The translations under genes and the position numbers were made by a program. Source: Burkholderia plantarii (GTDB lineage: Bacteria > Pseudomonadota > Gammaproteobacteria > Burkholderiales > Burkholderiaceae). From it: a DNA stretch of 64,000 nt. Below the pieces are notes generated by a model that was given only the letters and a program-made list of their open reading frames with translations, had not been told where the DNA came from and made no database searches. Numbering within the stretch: position 1 is the first letter of the stretch; each line of letters starts with the position of its first letter. Below are positions 1-8,717 of the stretch, piece by piece. The stretch lies in contig NZ_CP007214.1 in NCBI RefSeq assembly GCF_001411805.1, positions 124,001 to 188,000 on the forward strand, read 5' to 3'.

Positions 1-1
1 C

Positions 2-700
2 GCCGATGCAGCCGACTTTCCGCAGCGTAAGAACGCCGATCGGCTACGCTATGCATCGGAATCGGGCAACGCCTTCGCCACGGGCACCCAACCCGCCGAT
101 ATCGTGGCCGAGCAGCAAAAGCTGCTGTGGGCCGATGCGGTCATCCTCACCTTCCCGTTGTGGTGGTTCAGCGCACCGGCGATCCTGAAGGGTTGGGTCG
201 AGCGCGTCTACGCGCATGGTTTCGCTTACGGTGTCGGCCTGCATGGTGGTGAACGCTGGGGCGATCGGTATGGTGAAGGAACGCTAGCCGGTCGCCGGGC
301 AATGGTTGTCGTCAGCATCGGCGGCCGCGAGCCGCACTATAGCGAGCGCGGCGTCAATGGGCGACTCGACGAAATCTTGTGGCCCATCCAGCATGGACAA
401 CTCTTCTACCCAGGCATGGATGTTATGCCGCCCTTCCCCATCTTCCAGAGCGACCGCCTGTCTGAAGAGCGCTGGGTAGAAGTCGCGGCTGCCTTCAAGG
501 TCCGGATGGAGAATCTCTTCACCGACACGCCAGTCCCGTATCGCACTCAGAATGGCGGACACTATGATGGACAGCAGGTGCTCAAGCCCGGTCTCGGTTC
601 CGGAGAAACCGGCCTCCGCATCCACCTGGCGCAACATGGCGATCCTGTCGAGAAGCTGGGCTCAGCCGAATCACAGTCCGCGGCACTTGCCCGCTCCTGA
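2..700 (+). CDS. NAD(P)H quinone oxidoreductase / flavodoxin-fold protein, 5' end outside window
   Basis: The reading frame is open from the first bases, so the true start lies upstream of the window; about 232 codons are visible. The stretch TFPLWWFSAPAILKGWVERV followed by a HGFAYG-type motif is typical of the Flavodoxin_2 family (modulator of drug activity B, NQO-like), FMN/FAD-dependent two-electron quinone or nitro reductases of the cytoplasm. A downstream GREPHYSERG segment fits the part of the family near the quinone site. The next gene is another oxidoreductase 16 bases away on the same strand, so the two may be co-transcribed. Family assignment is from motif reading; the substrate is unknown. 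Confidence 0.75.
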   Translation, partial: ADAADFPQRKNADRLRYASESGNAFATGTQPADIVAEQQKLLWADAVILTFPLWWFSAPAILKGWVERVYAHGFAYGVGLHGGERWGDRYGEGTLAGRRAMVVVSIGGREPHYSERGVNGRLDEILWPIQHGQLFYPGMDVMPPFPIFQSDRLSEERWVEVAAAFKVRMENLFTDTPVPYRTQNGGHYDGQQVLKPGLGSGETGLRIHLAQHGDPVEKLGSAESQSAALARS

Positions 701-716
701 TCAGGATTGCCAAATT

Positions 717-1724
717 ATGCGCGCGTTCCGCTCCAATGGTCAGGTCGGCCTCGAAGCCCTCACGATGGTCGACTTGCCCGATCCGGGTATACCGGGCCCG
801 GGAGAAATCCGGGTCCACCTGCATGCGACCTCGCTCAATTATCACGATCTGGGCGTCGTGATGGGGCGCCTTCCAGCCGCTCCGGGACGCATCCCCATGG
901 CGGACGGAGCAGGCGTGGTCGAGGCGGTCGGGCCGGACGTAGAGGCTTTCTCGGTCGGCGACCATGTCGTGTCGACCTTCTTTCCGACGTGGCTTGATGG
1001 CGAGCCGCAGATCGCCGATTTCGCGACGACCCCGGGCGACGGTGTCGACGGTTACGCACGCGAAGTGGTTGTGGCGCCAGTACACGCCTTCACACACGCA
1101 CCGAAGGGTTACACCCATGCCGAAGCAGCAACGCTGACGACGGCAGGGCTAACGGCTTGGCGCGCTCTCGTCGTCGATGGTGGATTGAAGGCCGGTGCAA
1201 CTGTGCTGGTGCTGGGCACGGGCGGGGTGTCGATCTTCGCGCTTCAATTCGCCAAAGCGATGGGGGCGTCGGTGATCGTGACATCTTCATCCGACGACAA
1301 GCTGGAACGTGCCCGCGCGCTCGGCGCCGATCACACCGTCAATTATCGCGAGATCCCAGAATGGGGCAGGCATGTCCGCGATATTACCGGCGGACGCGGC
1401 GTCGACCATGTCGTCGAGGTCGGGGGACCCGGCACACTGGCCCAGTCAATCCAGGCTGGGCGGGTCGGCGGGCATCTGGCGCTGATCGGCGTTCTCACTG
1501 GACGCGGCGGCGATGTGCCCACGGGTTTGCTGATGGCGCGCCAACAGCGACTCCAGGGCGTCGTGGTCGGTAACCGCCAGCATCAACTCGAAATGGTACG
1601 GGCGCTCGTCATCGTCGGCGTCAGGCCCATCATCGACCACGCCTTCACGTTCCCCAAACTGGCCGACGCCTTCCGTCTGCAGCAAACAGCCAGCCACTTC
1701 GGCAAGATCGTCGTGGAATATTGA
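717..1724 (+). CDS. Zinc-independent MDR-family alcohol dehydrogenase / quinone reductase
   Basis: A 335-aa medium-chain dehydrogenase/reductase. The start chosen is ATG 717 (MRAFRSNGQVG), because the frame upstream of it runs inside the preceding gene and reads as non-family sequence. The N-terminal GroES-like half carries NYHDLGVVMG, and the Rossmann half has the LVLGTGGVSIFALQFAKA nucleotide-binding stretch followed by LGADHTVNYR, the usual MDR signature. The cysteine-rich structural zinc loop is absent, as in the quinone reductase/enoyl reductase branch. It probably reduces an enone or oxidises an alcohol with NADP(H). It follows the quinone oxidoreductase by 16 bp, suggesting one transcript. 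Confidence 0.8.
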   Translation: MRAFRSNGQVGLEALTMVDLPDPGIPGPGEIRVHLHATSLNYHDLGVVMGRLPAAPGRIPMADGAGVVEAVGPDVEAFSVGDHVVSTFFPTWLDGEPQIADFATTPGDGVDGYAREVVVAPVHAFTHAPKGYTHAEAATLTTAGLTAWRALVVDGGLKAGATVLVLGTGGVSIFALQFAKAMGASVIVTSSSDDKLERARALGADHTVNYREIPEWGRHVRDITGGRGVDHVVEVGGPGTLAQSIQAGRVGGHLALIGVLTGRGGDVPTGLLMARQQRLQGVVVGNRQHQLEMVRALVIVGVRPIIDHAFTFPKLADAFRLQQTASHFGKIVVEY

Positions 1725-1828
1725 AAGGGACGATGGGGCGCCTCCATCAACTCTACCTCGGCGGAGCCGTCTTGTTACGGGTTTATCCTGTCGAGACGGC
1801 GTAGTGTTTGAGGTCTTCGTGAGGAGCC

Positions 1829-2151
1829 GACGTCCCCCCGCCCTTGAGTAGCACGACGCTTTAGAGTCCAATCACGTAGTCAGGAGATTGGGCATGAAGA
1901 AGCGATTCACCGAAGAGCAGATCATTGGTTTCCTGCGCGAGGCGGAGGCCGGCTTGCCGATCAAGGAGCTTTATCGGCAGCATGGCTTTTCCGAAGCAAG
2001 CTACTACCTGTGGCGCAGCAAGTTCGGCGGCATGAGCGTGTCCGACGCGAAGCGCCTGAAAGAACTGGCGGCCGAAAACAACCGGCTGAAGAAGTTGCTC
2101 GCGGAATCGATGCTGGAGAACGAAGTCACTCGCGAGGCGCGACGAAAAAAG
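1829..2151 (+). mobile_element. IS3-family (IS407-like) left end, cut by IS6 element
   Basis: Bases 1829-1893 form the leader of an IS3-type element and match, base for base over most of their length, the sequence found on the minus strand at 22303-22272 continued at 21427-21408. The orfA gene starts at 1894 and ends where the IS6 element begins at 2152. No orfB or right end follows, so this is a remnant. The 5' limit is set only by where the two copies stop matching (near CGACGTCCCCC). Confidence 0.7.
1894..2151 (+). pseudogene. IS3-family transposase OrfA, truncated
   Basis: MKKRFTEEQIIGFLREAEAG followed by the SEASYYLWRSKFGGM helix-turn-helix region and a leucine-zipper-like stretch (ENNRLKKLLAE) is the standard IS407-group OrfA, the DNA-binding half of the frameshift-produced OrfAB transposase. 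The frame is intact for about 85 residues, then enters the IS6 inverted repeat at 2152 and continues only as antisense of the IS6 transposase up to 2619. That longer reading is a chimera. An ATG at 1894 preceded by AGGAGATT is the natural start. Without orfB the fragment cannot act on its own. Confidence 0.85.
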
Positions 2152-2979
2152 GGCGCTGTCACGTTAGCGGAGTATGTTCACAACGGGCGCAAGCTCGACC
2201 CGCATGTTTCATGCGGCAGACGGATTCTGGGTGACCTCGGTCAATTCACGCCACGTCGAGAAGCGTACGGCAAGGTGTTTGCGATAAAGCGAAGCACGCA
2301 GCCGATGCCGCTTCAGGGCGAAGTGCCGACGGATCAGCCCGAAGCGCTCGAGGAAAGCCTGAGTGCGTGTCGGGTCGCGAAATCCCCGCATGCGTCGCTC
2401 GCGTTCGCGGCTCGGCTGATGACTGTTCTCGGCGCGGTTGTTCACGCGGGCAGCGGCCTTCACGAACACGTGCTTGACGTGGGCGAGTTCGGGAATATCG
2501 GCCATGGCCGCCGGGTAACTGCGCAATTGGCCGGTGACGATCTTTCGCGGTACCGGGCAGGTACGCAGCACTCGCTGGAAGAACCGTTTGGCCGCAGCCT
2601 TGTCGCGCCGCTTCTGTAACAGCACATCAAGTTCGACACCGTGCTCGTCGACGGCGCGCCACAGCAGATAAGCTTCGCCGCGCAGGGTCACCGCCATTTC
2701 GTCGAGATGCCAGGTGCTGCACGGCTTGCGCCGGGCAACCTTGACGCGACAGGCGAAGGCCGGACCGAACTTGTCGCACCAGCGGCGGATCGTTTCATGG
2801 CTGACGATCACGCCGCGCTCGAATAGCAGCTCTTCAATGTCGCGTAGGCTCAGCTGGAAGCGGAAATACCAGCGCACCGCCTGGCTGATGATCGCTGCGG
2901 GGAATCGATGGCCGTGGTAGAGCGCTTTCGGTTTCATCGCCCCATCTTACGCGACCACAGCCGTCAACGTGACAGCGCC
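2152..2979 (-). mobile_element. IS6-family insertion sequence, 828 bp, both ends present
   Basis: The left end is GGCGCTGTCACGTTAGCGG (2152-2170); the right end, read on the minus strand from 2979, is GGCGCTGTCACGTTGACGG. These 19-bp ends differ at two positions and begin with GG, as in the IS6/IS26 family. One transposase gene fills the element. The flanking octamers (2144-2151 and 2980-2987) differ, so there is no target duplication, consistent with IS6-type deletion or cointegrate events. Related pieces occur at 8559-8612 and 44633-44996. Confidence 0.9.
2209..2937 (-). CDS. IS6-family DDE transposase, second catalytic Asp replaced by Gly
   Basis: A 242-aa transposase of normal family length. 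It has the N-terminal HTH (residues about 15-60, SLRDIEELLFERGVIVSHET), the first catalytic Asp in TWHLDE (D79), the CHP-like core with VDEHGVELDVLLQKRRD, and the Glu in NNRAENSHQP (E170). The second acidic residue, normally in IVTDQLRSY, is Gly136 here (codon GGC at 2532-2530). The sister gene at 47401-48123 has Asp at the same place. A single A-to-G change would explain it and should abolish strand transfer. Apart from that the frame is intact, so the element may be recently silenced or movable only in trans. Confidence 0.88.
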   Translation of the reverse strand: MKPKALYHGHRFPAAIISQAVRWYFRFQLSLRDIEELLFERGVIVSHETIRRWCDKFGPAFACRVKVARRKPCSTWHLDEMAVTLRGEAYLLWRAVDEHGVELDVLLQKRRDKAAAKRFFQRVLRTCPVPRKIVTGQLRSYPAAMADIPELAHVKHVFVKAAARVNNRAENSHQPSRERERRMRGFRDPTRTQAFLERFGLIRRHFALKRHRLRASLYRKHLAVRFSTWRELTEVTQNPSAA

Positions 2980-3264
2980 ATTCGCGTCCGTGCACGGCCA
3001 AGTTTCCAATCTGTTCGTGGGCTGCCGCTATCATCGGGATGCGAAACGCAGGCGCGTAGCCCGAGCCCAAGCGAAGGCGGCTTGGGAACGAGCGTCGTGC
3101 GCCCGCTTGGCCACGTAAGCGAATCGCTGGCGGGCTCACCTTGCCCTTCCTCGTACGGCTACCGAACACCCTGATAGTACCGGTGACCGAATTGCAGGCA
3201 TGCCGTTCTCGCTGCGGTTTGCTTCGGTCCGTCCCCGGGGCCGAGATGATCGTCGCGATGGTTT

Positions 3265-4839
3265 CTAGGCCGCCGTCACGCGGAAGAACGAAATCGCCTC
3301 CGCCAGTTGGCGCCCCTGGCCTTCCAGCGATGCCGACGCGGCCGCCGCTTCCTCCACGAGCGCGGCGTTCTGCTGGGTCACCTCGTCCATCTGCACGATG
3401 GCCCTGTTCACTTCCTCGATGCCGCCGCTCTGTTCGCCCGAGGCCGTCGCAATTTCTCCCATGATGCCGGTCACGCGTGCCACCGCCCGCGTGACCTCGG
3501 AGATAGTGGTACCCGCCTCCTCGGCCAGTCGCGCGCCCGCCTGAATCTTCTGTACCGATTCGGTGATCAGATCCTTGATGTCTTTCGCCGCACTGGACGA
3601 GCGCTGCGCCAGACTGCGCACTTCACTCGCGACCACGGCGAAGCCGCGCCCTTGCTCACCGGCGCGTGCCGCCTCGACTGCAGCGTTCAACGCCAGGATA
3701 TTGGTCTGGAACGCGATGCCCTCGATGATGCCGGTAATGTCGGCGACCTTCGCCGAGCTCTGATTGATGTCGCTCATCGTCTCCACGACCTGCCCCACGA
3801 CCGCGCTGCCCTTTTGCGCGATCTCCGATGCCGAGTTCGCAAGCACGCACGCCTGCTGCGCGTTCTGCGCGTTCTGCTTCACCGTGGAGGTCAATTCGTC
3901 CATGCTCGAGGCGGTCTGCTGGAGCGCCGATGCCTGCTGCTCGGTACGCGACGACAGATCCTGGTTGCCGGCCGCAATCTGGCTCGTACCGGTGGCGATG
4001 TTGTCCACCGATGCCCTCACGCGCTCGATCAATTGCACGAGGCTCGCTTGCATCGTGCCCATCGAGGCCAGCACACTGCCACTCGCGGCCAGTTCCACGC
4101 CACGCACCGGACCGATATCGCCGCTCGCCACCCGCGTGGACGCTTCCTTCAGCGCGGCCGGCTCCGCACCGAGCGAGCGGACCAGCCCGCGAGTGATCAG
4201 CACGCCGGCCAGTAAGGCCATCGCGATTGCCAACACGCTAAGCCCGACCAGCAAATTGCGCTGGCTGACGAATCTTTCTCGCGACTGCCGGATCATTTCT
4301 GCGGAACGCTGGTTACTGTAATCCACGTAATCGTTGACGGCCTTGATCAGGGCGGTGAGCAACGGCCTGCATTTGACGTCGATCTCCGCGATCGCGGCAT
4401 CGCGCTGATTGGCGAGAGCGAGCCGGTCGATGTCGAGGGCGACCGGACGATACTGCGTCTCGACGCGCGAAATCTCGGCCGCCAGGCTGCGGCCTTGATC
4501 GGTCACGTCGCTTGCGCCGGCCACCATTGCATTGAACCGCTCGAGATTGGCTTCTACGCGCCGTTCGGCGTCCTCCACGGCGGCTTTCTCGATCGCGACG
4601 TCGGCGGGGGTGGTGACCAGCACCAGATTGCGCACTGCCATGGCACGATCGTCGACGGCGGCCCGGATCGCCTGCGCCAGCTGCGCGCGAGCGGCCACGC
4701 CGGCGACGAAGCCTGAGAAGCGCTCGTCGGCCTGGTTCAAGGCGTGCAGCGCAAAGGCGGATACGACCAGCACCAACCCGGCGAGCAGGCCGAAAGTGCC
4801 AAGCAGCTTCGACCGTATGGTCAGATGTTCGAAATTCAT
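3265..4839 (-). CDS. Methyl-accepting chemotaxis protein
   Basis: A 524-aa transmembrane chemoreceptor. A hydrophobic segment at residues about 12-32 and a second at about 196-217 enclose a roughly 160-residue helical periplasmic domain of the four-helix-bundle kind. A HAMP domain follows to about 270, then the cytoplasmic signalling domain with the conserved tip [20 protein letters not shown] near residues 370-400, where CheA and CheW bind. The protein ends in FFRVTAA with no NWETF-like tail, so it does not tether CheR/CheB directly. No che genes are adjacent. It lies 161 bp downstream of a LuxR-type regulator gene on the same strand. Confidence 0.93.
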   Translation of the reverse strand: MNFEHLTIRSKLLGTFGLLAGLVLVVSAFALHALNQADERFSGFVAGVAARAQLAQAIRAAVDDRAMAVRNLVLVTTPADVAIEKAAVEDAERRVEANLERFNAMVAGASDVTDQGRSLAAEISRVETQYRPVALDIDRLALANQRDAAIAEIDVKCRPLLTALIKAVNDYVDYSNQRSAEMIRQSRERFVSQRNLLVGLSVLAIAMALLAGVLITRGLVRSLGAEPAALKEASTRVASGDIGPVRGVELAASGSVLASMGTMQASLVQLIERVRASVDNIATGTSQIAAGNQDLSSRTEQQASALQQTASSMDELTSTVKQNAQNAQQACVLANSASEIAQKGSAVVGQVVETMSDINQSSAKVADITGIIEGIAFQTNILALNAAVEAARAGEQGRGFAVVASEVRSLAQRSSSAAKDIKDLITESVQKIQAGARLAEEAGTTISEVTRAVARVTGIMGEIATASGEQSGGIEEVNRAIVQMDEVTQQNAALVEEAAAASASLEGQGRQLAEAISFFRVTAA

Positions 4840-5000
4840 GCCCTTCCCCGTCTATGGATGGCGATCTGGTGCTGCGTGCATGTATCACGCGCCGACTGCC
4901 CATCCGTTGTCATGCGGCCGTTCCCAACCGTTCGCTTCGATGCATCCATTCCAATGGATAACTAAATAATTCATACGAAACTGATGTCGTGCCGGCCTGT

Positions 5001-5639
5001 TTATCTCGCCACATCGGCAATCAGCTCGTTGGCCACCGCGTAGCGCGTGAGATCTGCGTTGGATTTGAAATCGAGCTTTTCCAGCAATCTCGCGCGGTAG
5101 CTGCTGACCGTTTTCACGGACAGACACAGCTCGCTGGCGATGTCCTTCACCCTTTGCCCGTCGGCAAGACGAACCAGCATCTGCAATTCACGATTCGACA
5201 GGTCTTCGTGCCTCTGACGCCGCCCCAACAGCAGACGATCCGACAGGCCTGCCGCCACGTCCGCGCCGAGGAACCGTTGCCCGCGACAGGTCGCATCGAT
5301 CGCGACCAGCATGTCGGCAATATTGGCCGAGAGCCGGACATAGCTAGTAGCGCCGGCCCGCAGCACCCGAATAGCGTTGTCGTCGTCGGCACCCGACGCG
5401 AGTACGAGCAGCGGCACGTCCGGCGCATGGCACTTGATTTCCCTCACGCGCCCCGGTGCGCATTGGAGCCGCCCGCTGACGACCAGCACGACGAGCCGAG
5501 CTGCGCCGACATTCCGGATACCTTCGCCCGGCTCGATCTCCCCGGTTCTCGCTCCGTTCTTGCTTCGCGCCAGCAACGCGCAGACACCGATCCGAAGAAT
5601 TGGATCGCCGTCGACGACGATAAAATCGTATGAATTCAC
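5001..5639 (-). CDS. LuxR/NarL-type response regulator with degenerate receiver domain
   Basis: The C-terminal NarL/LuxR HTH is clear (LSNRELQMLVRLADGQRVKD then LSVKTVSSYRARLLEKL). The N-terminal part has the receiver fold, but key residues are gone. The acidic pair is DG in VVDGDP, the phospho-acceptor position of VVLLDIRMP reads VVLVVSGRL (Val for Asp), and the Lys of GYLLK is Leu in SYVRLS. I chose GTG 5639 because the receiver normally starts three to five residues before the first strand; an in-frame ATG at 5705 would add 22 basic, unfamily-like residues. It is probably a phosphorylation-independent regulator. No histidine kinase gene is adjacent. Confidence 0.8.
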   Translation of the reverse strand: MNSYDFIVVDGDPILRIGVCALLARSKNGARTGEIEPGEGIRNVGAARLVVLVVSGRLQCAPGRVREIKCHAPDVPLLVLASGADDDNAIRVLRAGATSYVRLSANIADMLVAIDATCRGQRFLGADVAAGLSDRLLLGRRQRHEDLSNRELQMLVRLADGQRVKDIASELCLSVKTVSSYRARLLEKLDFKSNADLTRYAVANELIADVAR

Positions 5640-5705
5640 GGGTATCCATCCATAAACCGCGAGGTCCGCGCCCGGACGCCGGGCGCCCTCACGCGTTGCG
5701 CGCAT

Positions 5706-6112
5706 GATGCAGCTGGCCGCCGTCCGAACAGGTCCGGCGTGCCGAAGTGATGGCGTCCCGCCGTTGGAGGAAGATTACGGCATTGGCATTCCGGCAAGTA
5801 TCAAATTTTGCAATTTTTTTTGAGAAACACCCTTTTAGTAGGGGAAAACACTGAGCATTTCATGGGGAATATGCGAAAAAATACCAATTAAGTATCAATT
5901 TAATCTTTTCCTGATATTCTTTGATCGACCTTTTCGTATGACCCGGGCGGGTTGCCCGGCGCGAGGCCGGGCTTTCCGGCCTTGCCATCGAGACAGGCGG
6001 TGTGGGCTCGCGGGTGGCGTGCGCAAATCGTGACCGGACGGGAGACGTTGTCGCCGCACGATGGTGATGCGCAGGCCCGCCCGCCTCGCAAGGCTTACGT
6101 TGGGGTAGCACG
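5706..6112. other. Intergenic region with AT-rich tract and GC hairpin
   Basis: 407 bp between divergent genes. Bases about 5800-5930 are strikingly AT-rich for this genome and probably hold promoters for one or both neighbours, although I cannot pick a convincing -35/-10 pair. A 7-bp stem (GCCCGGC 5954-5960 with GCCGGGC 5966-5972) lies in the leader of the EAL gene and may act as an attenuator or terminator. No c-di-GMP riboswitch core was recognised. Confidence 0.4.
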
Positions 6113-7267
6113 ATGACGCAGATGCAAAGCAGCGATACCTCTCATGGCGATGGTCTAGCCATCTTCGCCAAGCAGTCGATCATCCACCGTGACGGGAAAC
6201 TGTACGGGCACGAGCTGCTATTCCGTGATCAGACGGGCGTCGTGACCGCCATCACTGACGACGTGAGAGCGACCACATGCGTGCTTGAAGCGGCGGTCGG
6301 CCATGTCGGCCTCGATCAAGTATCGCCGGTCGGCGTGTTTTTCCTGAATTGCTCCGACGGTTTCCTGATGTCGCCGACGATCCATGTGTTGCCGGCACAT
6401 CGCTTCGTGCTGGAGGTACTCGAAACTAGCACGGTGGACCTACGGCTGCTGCGACGTTGCGAGCAGTTGAAGGCCATGGGTTTTCGCATCGCGCTTGACG
6501 ATGTCCGCGTGGTTTCGCCGAAGATAATGGACGCGTTGCCGCTGATAGACATCGTGAAGGTGGACTGGCCGTTCATTGAAGAGCGCGAGCGCGATCTGCT
6601 GGTCGATATCCTGGTGAGCGCCGGCAAGATCGCGCTCGCCGAGAAAATCGAAACCGATGCCGATCGTGACCGCGCGCTGCAGGCCGGCTGCGATTTGATG
6701 CAGGGGTTCTTTTTCAGCAAGCCTCGCATCGTCGCGAGCAAGAAGCTACCGCCCGATTTCAAGGTCATCGCGCAGGTGTTGCAGGCAATCCTCGACGAGG
6801 AAAACCTCGCGGACCTGTCGATCAAGATCGAGCGGTGTCCGAAGCTTTGCATTCAGCTGCTTCATCTTGCGAACAACTGCGCCGCGACCAAGCAATCTCG
6901 GGCGAGGATATCCTCGGTCTCGCAGGCCGCTTCGCTGGCCGGCACTAACATGCTTTTGACCTGGTGCGCACTGCAGATCTACCAAGGCGGAGCGGATGTG
7001 CTGACCGATCCGCTCGCGGATCTTGCACGGCTACGCGCCGAGCAGATGAGCGACATGCAAACGGCCGGGGGAGGCACGGCATGCGCAGTCACCAAGGCTC
7101 GCCTGGTCGGGCTGCTGTCCCTGCTGCATATCAGCCAGGGCGTGTCGGCTCTGGAGCTTTGGCGGCCGATCGCGCTCGACGCGGAGATCAAGCGTGCGCT
7201 GATCCTGCAGGAAGGGCCGCTCGGCGCCGCACTGGCTAAGGTAATCGAGCTTGAACGCGCTTTTTAG
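6113..7267 (+). CDS. EAL-HDOD signalling protein (YuxH/CdgJ type)
   Basis: 384 aa. The EAL-type half (residues about 17-195) contains HELLFR in place of EAL, LNCS, LEVLE, ALDDV, VKVDWPF, AEKIE and MQGFFFSKP. Several metal and substrate residues persist, but the DDFGTGYSS loop needed for phosphodiesterase activity is replaced by DDVRVVSPK. The C-terminal half (about 200-330, IERCPKLCIQLLHLANNCAA) is the HDOD domain. Proteins of this kind usually have weak or no c-di-GMP hydrolysis and act as effectors of motility or surface behaviour. The chemoreceptor and degenerate response regulator nearby fit that context. The start is ATG 6113; weak AGC-type leader only. Confidence 0.85.
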   Translation: MTQMQSSDTSHGDGLAIFAKQSIIHRDGKLYGHELLFRDQTGVVTAITDDVRATTCVLEAAVGHVGLDQVSPVGVFFLNCSDGFLMSPTIHVLPAHRFVLEVLETSTVDLRLLRRCEQLKAMGFRIALDDVRVVSPKIMDALPLIDIVKVDWPFIEERERDLLVDILVSAGKIALAEKIETDADRDRALQAGCDLMQGFFFSKPRIVASKKLPPDFKVIAQVLQAILDEENLADLSIKIERCPKLCIQLLHLANNCAATKQSRARISSVSQAASLAGTNMLLTWCALQIYQGGADVLTDPLADLARLRAEQMSDMQTAGGGTACAVTKARLVGLLSLLHISQGVSALELWRPIALDAEIKRALILQEGPLGAALAKVIELERAF

Positions 7268-7393
7268 AAGCGACGATCCCAGGGCCATGCGAAGGGGACG
7301 TTTTATGACGGGTTGCAAAAAAAACCATGTTGCAAGGATTCGATACGTCTGGATAGTATTCCAGCCCGATATCCCATTGTTGAGACTGAGTTC

Positions 7394-8512
7394 ATGAGCA
7401 TTTCCGAGGAGGATCGTGTACTGACATCGCGGGACGTTGCCCATCGGCTCGGCGTGTCTATCAAGACAGCGCAAGGCTGGATTGAAACCAACGTGCCGCA
7501 GTCCTGGAAAACTCCCGGGGGGCATCGCCGTGCCCACGAGCGTGACGTGCTTGCCGCGCAGATGCGCATGGCCTCGTCGCAGGACTACGACCTCGCTCCG
7601 GTGCCCGTTGCCTTCCTGACCAGCGAGCCGATCTGGTGTCGCTTTCGCGAACGCCTGGCCGACGTGGATGCCAGGATTGAGCACGTTGCCGACGCCCTGA
7701 CGGCCTTGTCCACCTTCGGCCGGGTCCAGCCCGCCGTGGTGGTGGTTGATATCTCGGCGACCGACTGGGACCGGGGCCTCGTGGTTAATCACCTTCTGTC
7801 CGACTCGCACCTCGCCCACGTGGTCGTGATTGCGCTGTGCGACGAGCGCGGCCGCGCGCATCTTGCGGCGGTCGCCTCGGCGCGTCTCATCGTGCTTGCC
7901 CGCGACGCCGAGGCGGCCGCCGTCGAGGCCGTCCGCGCAGCGCTGGCGCCTTTCCTTGATGGTGCTTCCGGCGATGCGGAAGCACCCCAGGCCTTACCCT
8001 ATCCCGTTGCACGCAATGAGGCCAAACGCTTGCTTGCCTTGCAGCGCTCCGGCTTGGTGGATAGCCCCTATGAAGACATCTTCGACGATACGGCCAGATT
8101 GGCGGCCCGCATGTTTTCGGCGCCGATTGCGCTGATCAGCCTCGTGACCGCCGACCGGCAGTGGTTCAAAGCCCACCATGGGCTGGCTGCGAGGGAGACG
8201 CCGCGGATCTGGGCGTTCTGCAATTACACCATCTTGGGCGATCCGTTCGTGGTGGAAGATGCCTTGCAGGATTCACGCTTCAAAGACAATGTCCTGGTCA
8301 CCCGCGCGCCGCAGATACGGTTTTATGCGGGCGCGCCCTTGCGCGATAGCAACGGCTATGCGCTCGGATCGCTCTGCGTCATCGATCAGGTTCCTCGTAA
8401 GGCCAGTGACACGGAGATGGATGAGCTCCGGCTACTGGCGGATCTGATCTCGTCTCGTATCTGCCTGGCACAGAAACTCCGGGAACAACTACAGCGCCAT
8501 ACTTCCGCGTAG
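7394..8512 (+). CDS. HTH (MerR/excisionase-like) plus GAF-domain sensor protein
   Basis: 372 aa from ATG 7394 (MSISEEDRVLTSRDV). Residues about 10-55 form a winged HTH of the HTH_17/MerR type (TSRDVAHRLGVSIKTAQGWI, PGGHRRAHERDVL). Residues 65-180 have a receiver-like alternation of strands and helices without a recognisable phospho-acceptor. The C-terminal 150 residues (LVDSPYEDIFDDTARLAARM ... CVIDQVPRKASDTEMDELRL) are a GAF domain of the family that binds small molecules or chromophores. Such HTH-GAF proteins are predicted one-component regulators. The in-frame start further upstream at 7313 reads as leader sequence and was not used. Confidence 0.72.
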   Translation: MSISEEDRVLTSRDVAHRLGVSIKTAQGWIETNVPQSWKTPGGHRRAHERDVLAAQMRMASSQDYDLAPVPVAFLTSEPIWCRFRERLADVDARIEHVADALTALSTFGRVQPAVVVVDISATDWDRGLVVNHLLSDSHLAHVVVIALCDERGRAHLAAVASARLIVLARDAEAAAVEAVRAALAPFLDGASGDAEAPQALPYPVARNEAKRLLALQRSGLVDSPYEDIFDDTARLAARMFSAPIALISLVTADRQWFKAHHGLAARETPRIWAFCNYTILGDPFVVEDALQDSRFKDNVLVTRAPQIRFYAGAPLRDSNGYALGSLCVIDQVPRKASDTEMDELRLLADLISSRICLAQKLREQLQRHTSA

Positions 8513-8558
8513 GGCGGGTTCGGCGGCAAGCACAACGGCACCGGCGGTGCGGACCACA

Positions 8559-8612
8559 CGCTTCGCCCTGAAGCGGCATCTGCTGCGGGCGCTGTCACGT
8601 TGACGGCTGTGG
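8559..8612 (+). mobile_element. IS6-family remnant at the left edge of IS21
   Basis: 8559-8587 matches the part of the IS6 transposase gene encoding HFALKRHRLR, and 8588-8606 is a full IS6 inverted repeat GGCGCTGTCACGTTGACGG followed by a few more IS6 bases (CTGTGG). IS21 sequence takes over near 8613. This suggests one IS6 end sitting next to internal IS6 sequence, later cut by IS21. Confidence 0.7.
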
Positions 8613-8717
8613 TGTTGATGTCCGCACAGAACTGACCCACTAGAGCTGAAAATTTTCATCGAATTTTGACCCACGTGATTGAATGCCCTGCTCATTCTTT
8701 GAGCAGGGGATACAAAG

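Noticed and set aside
1888..2619. A 243-codon reading that begins as IS3 OrfA
   Set aside because: After 2152 it is antisense of the IS6 transposase gene; it is a chimera created by insertion, not a gene.
3307..4215. Long plus-strand reading (302 codons) opposite the chemoreceptor
   Set aside because: Arg/His-rich shadow of the receptor's codons, no start context or family features.
5930..6112. c-di-GMP riboswitch before the EAL-HDOD gene
   Set aside because: I could not find the conserved GEMM core; only a GC hairpin is visible.
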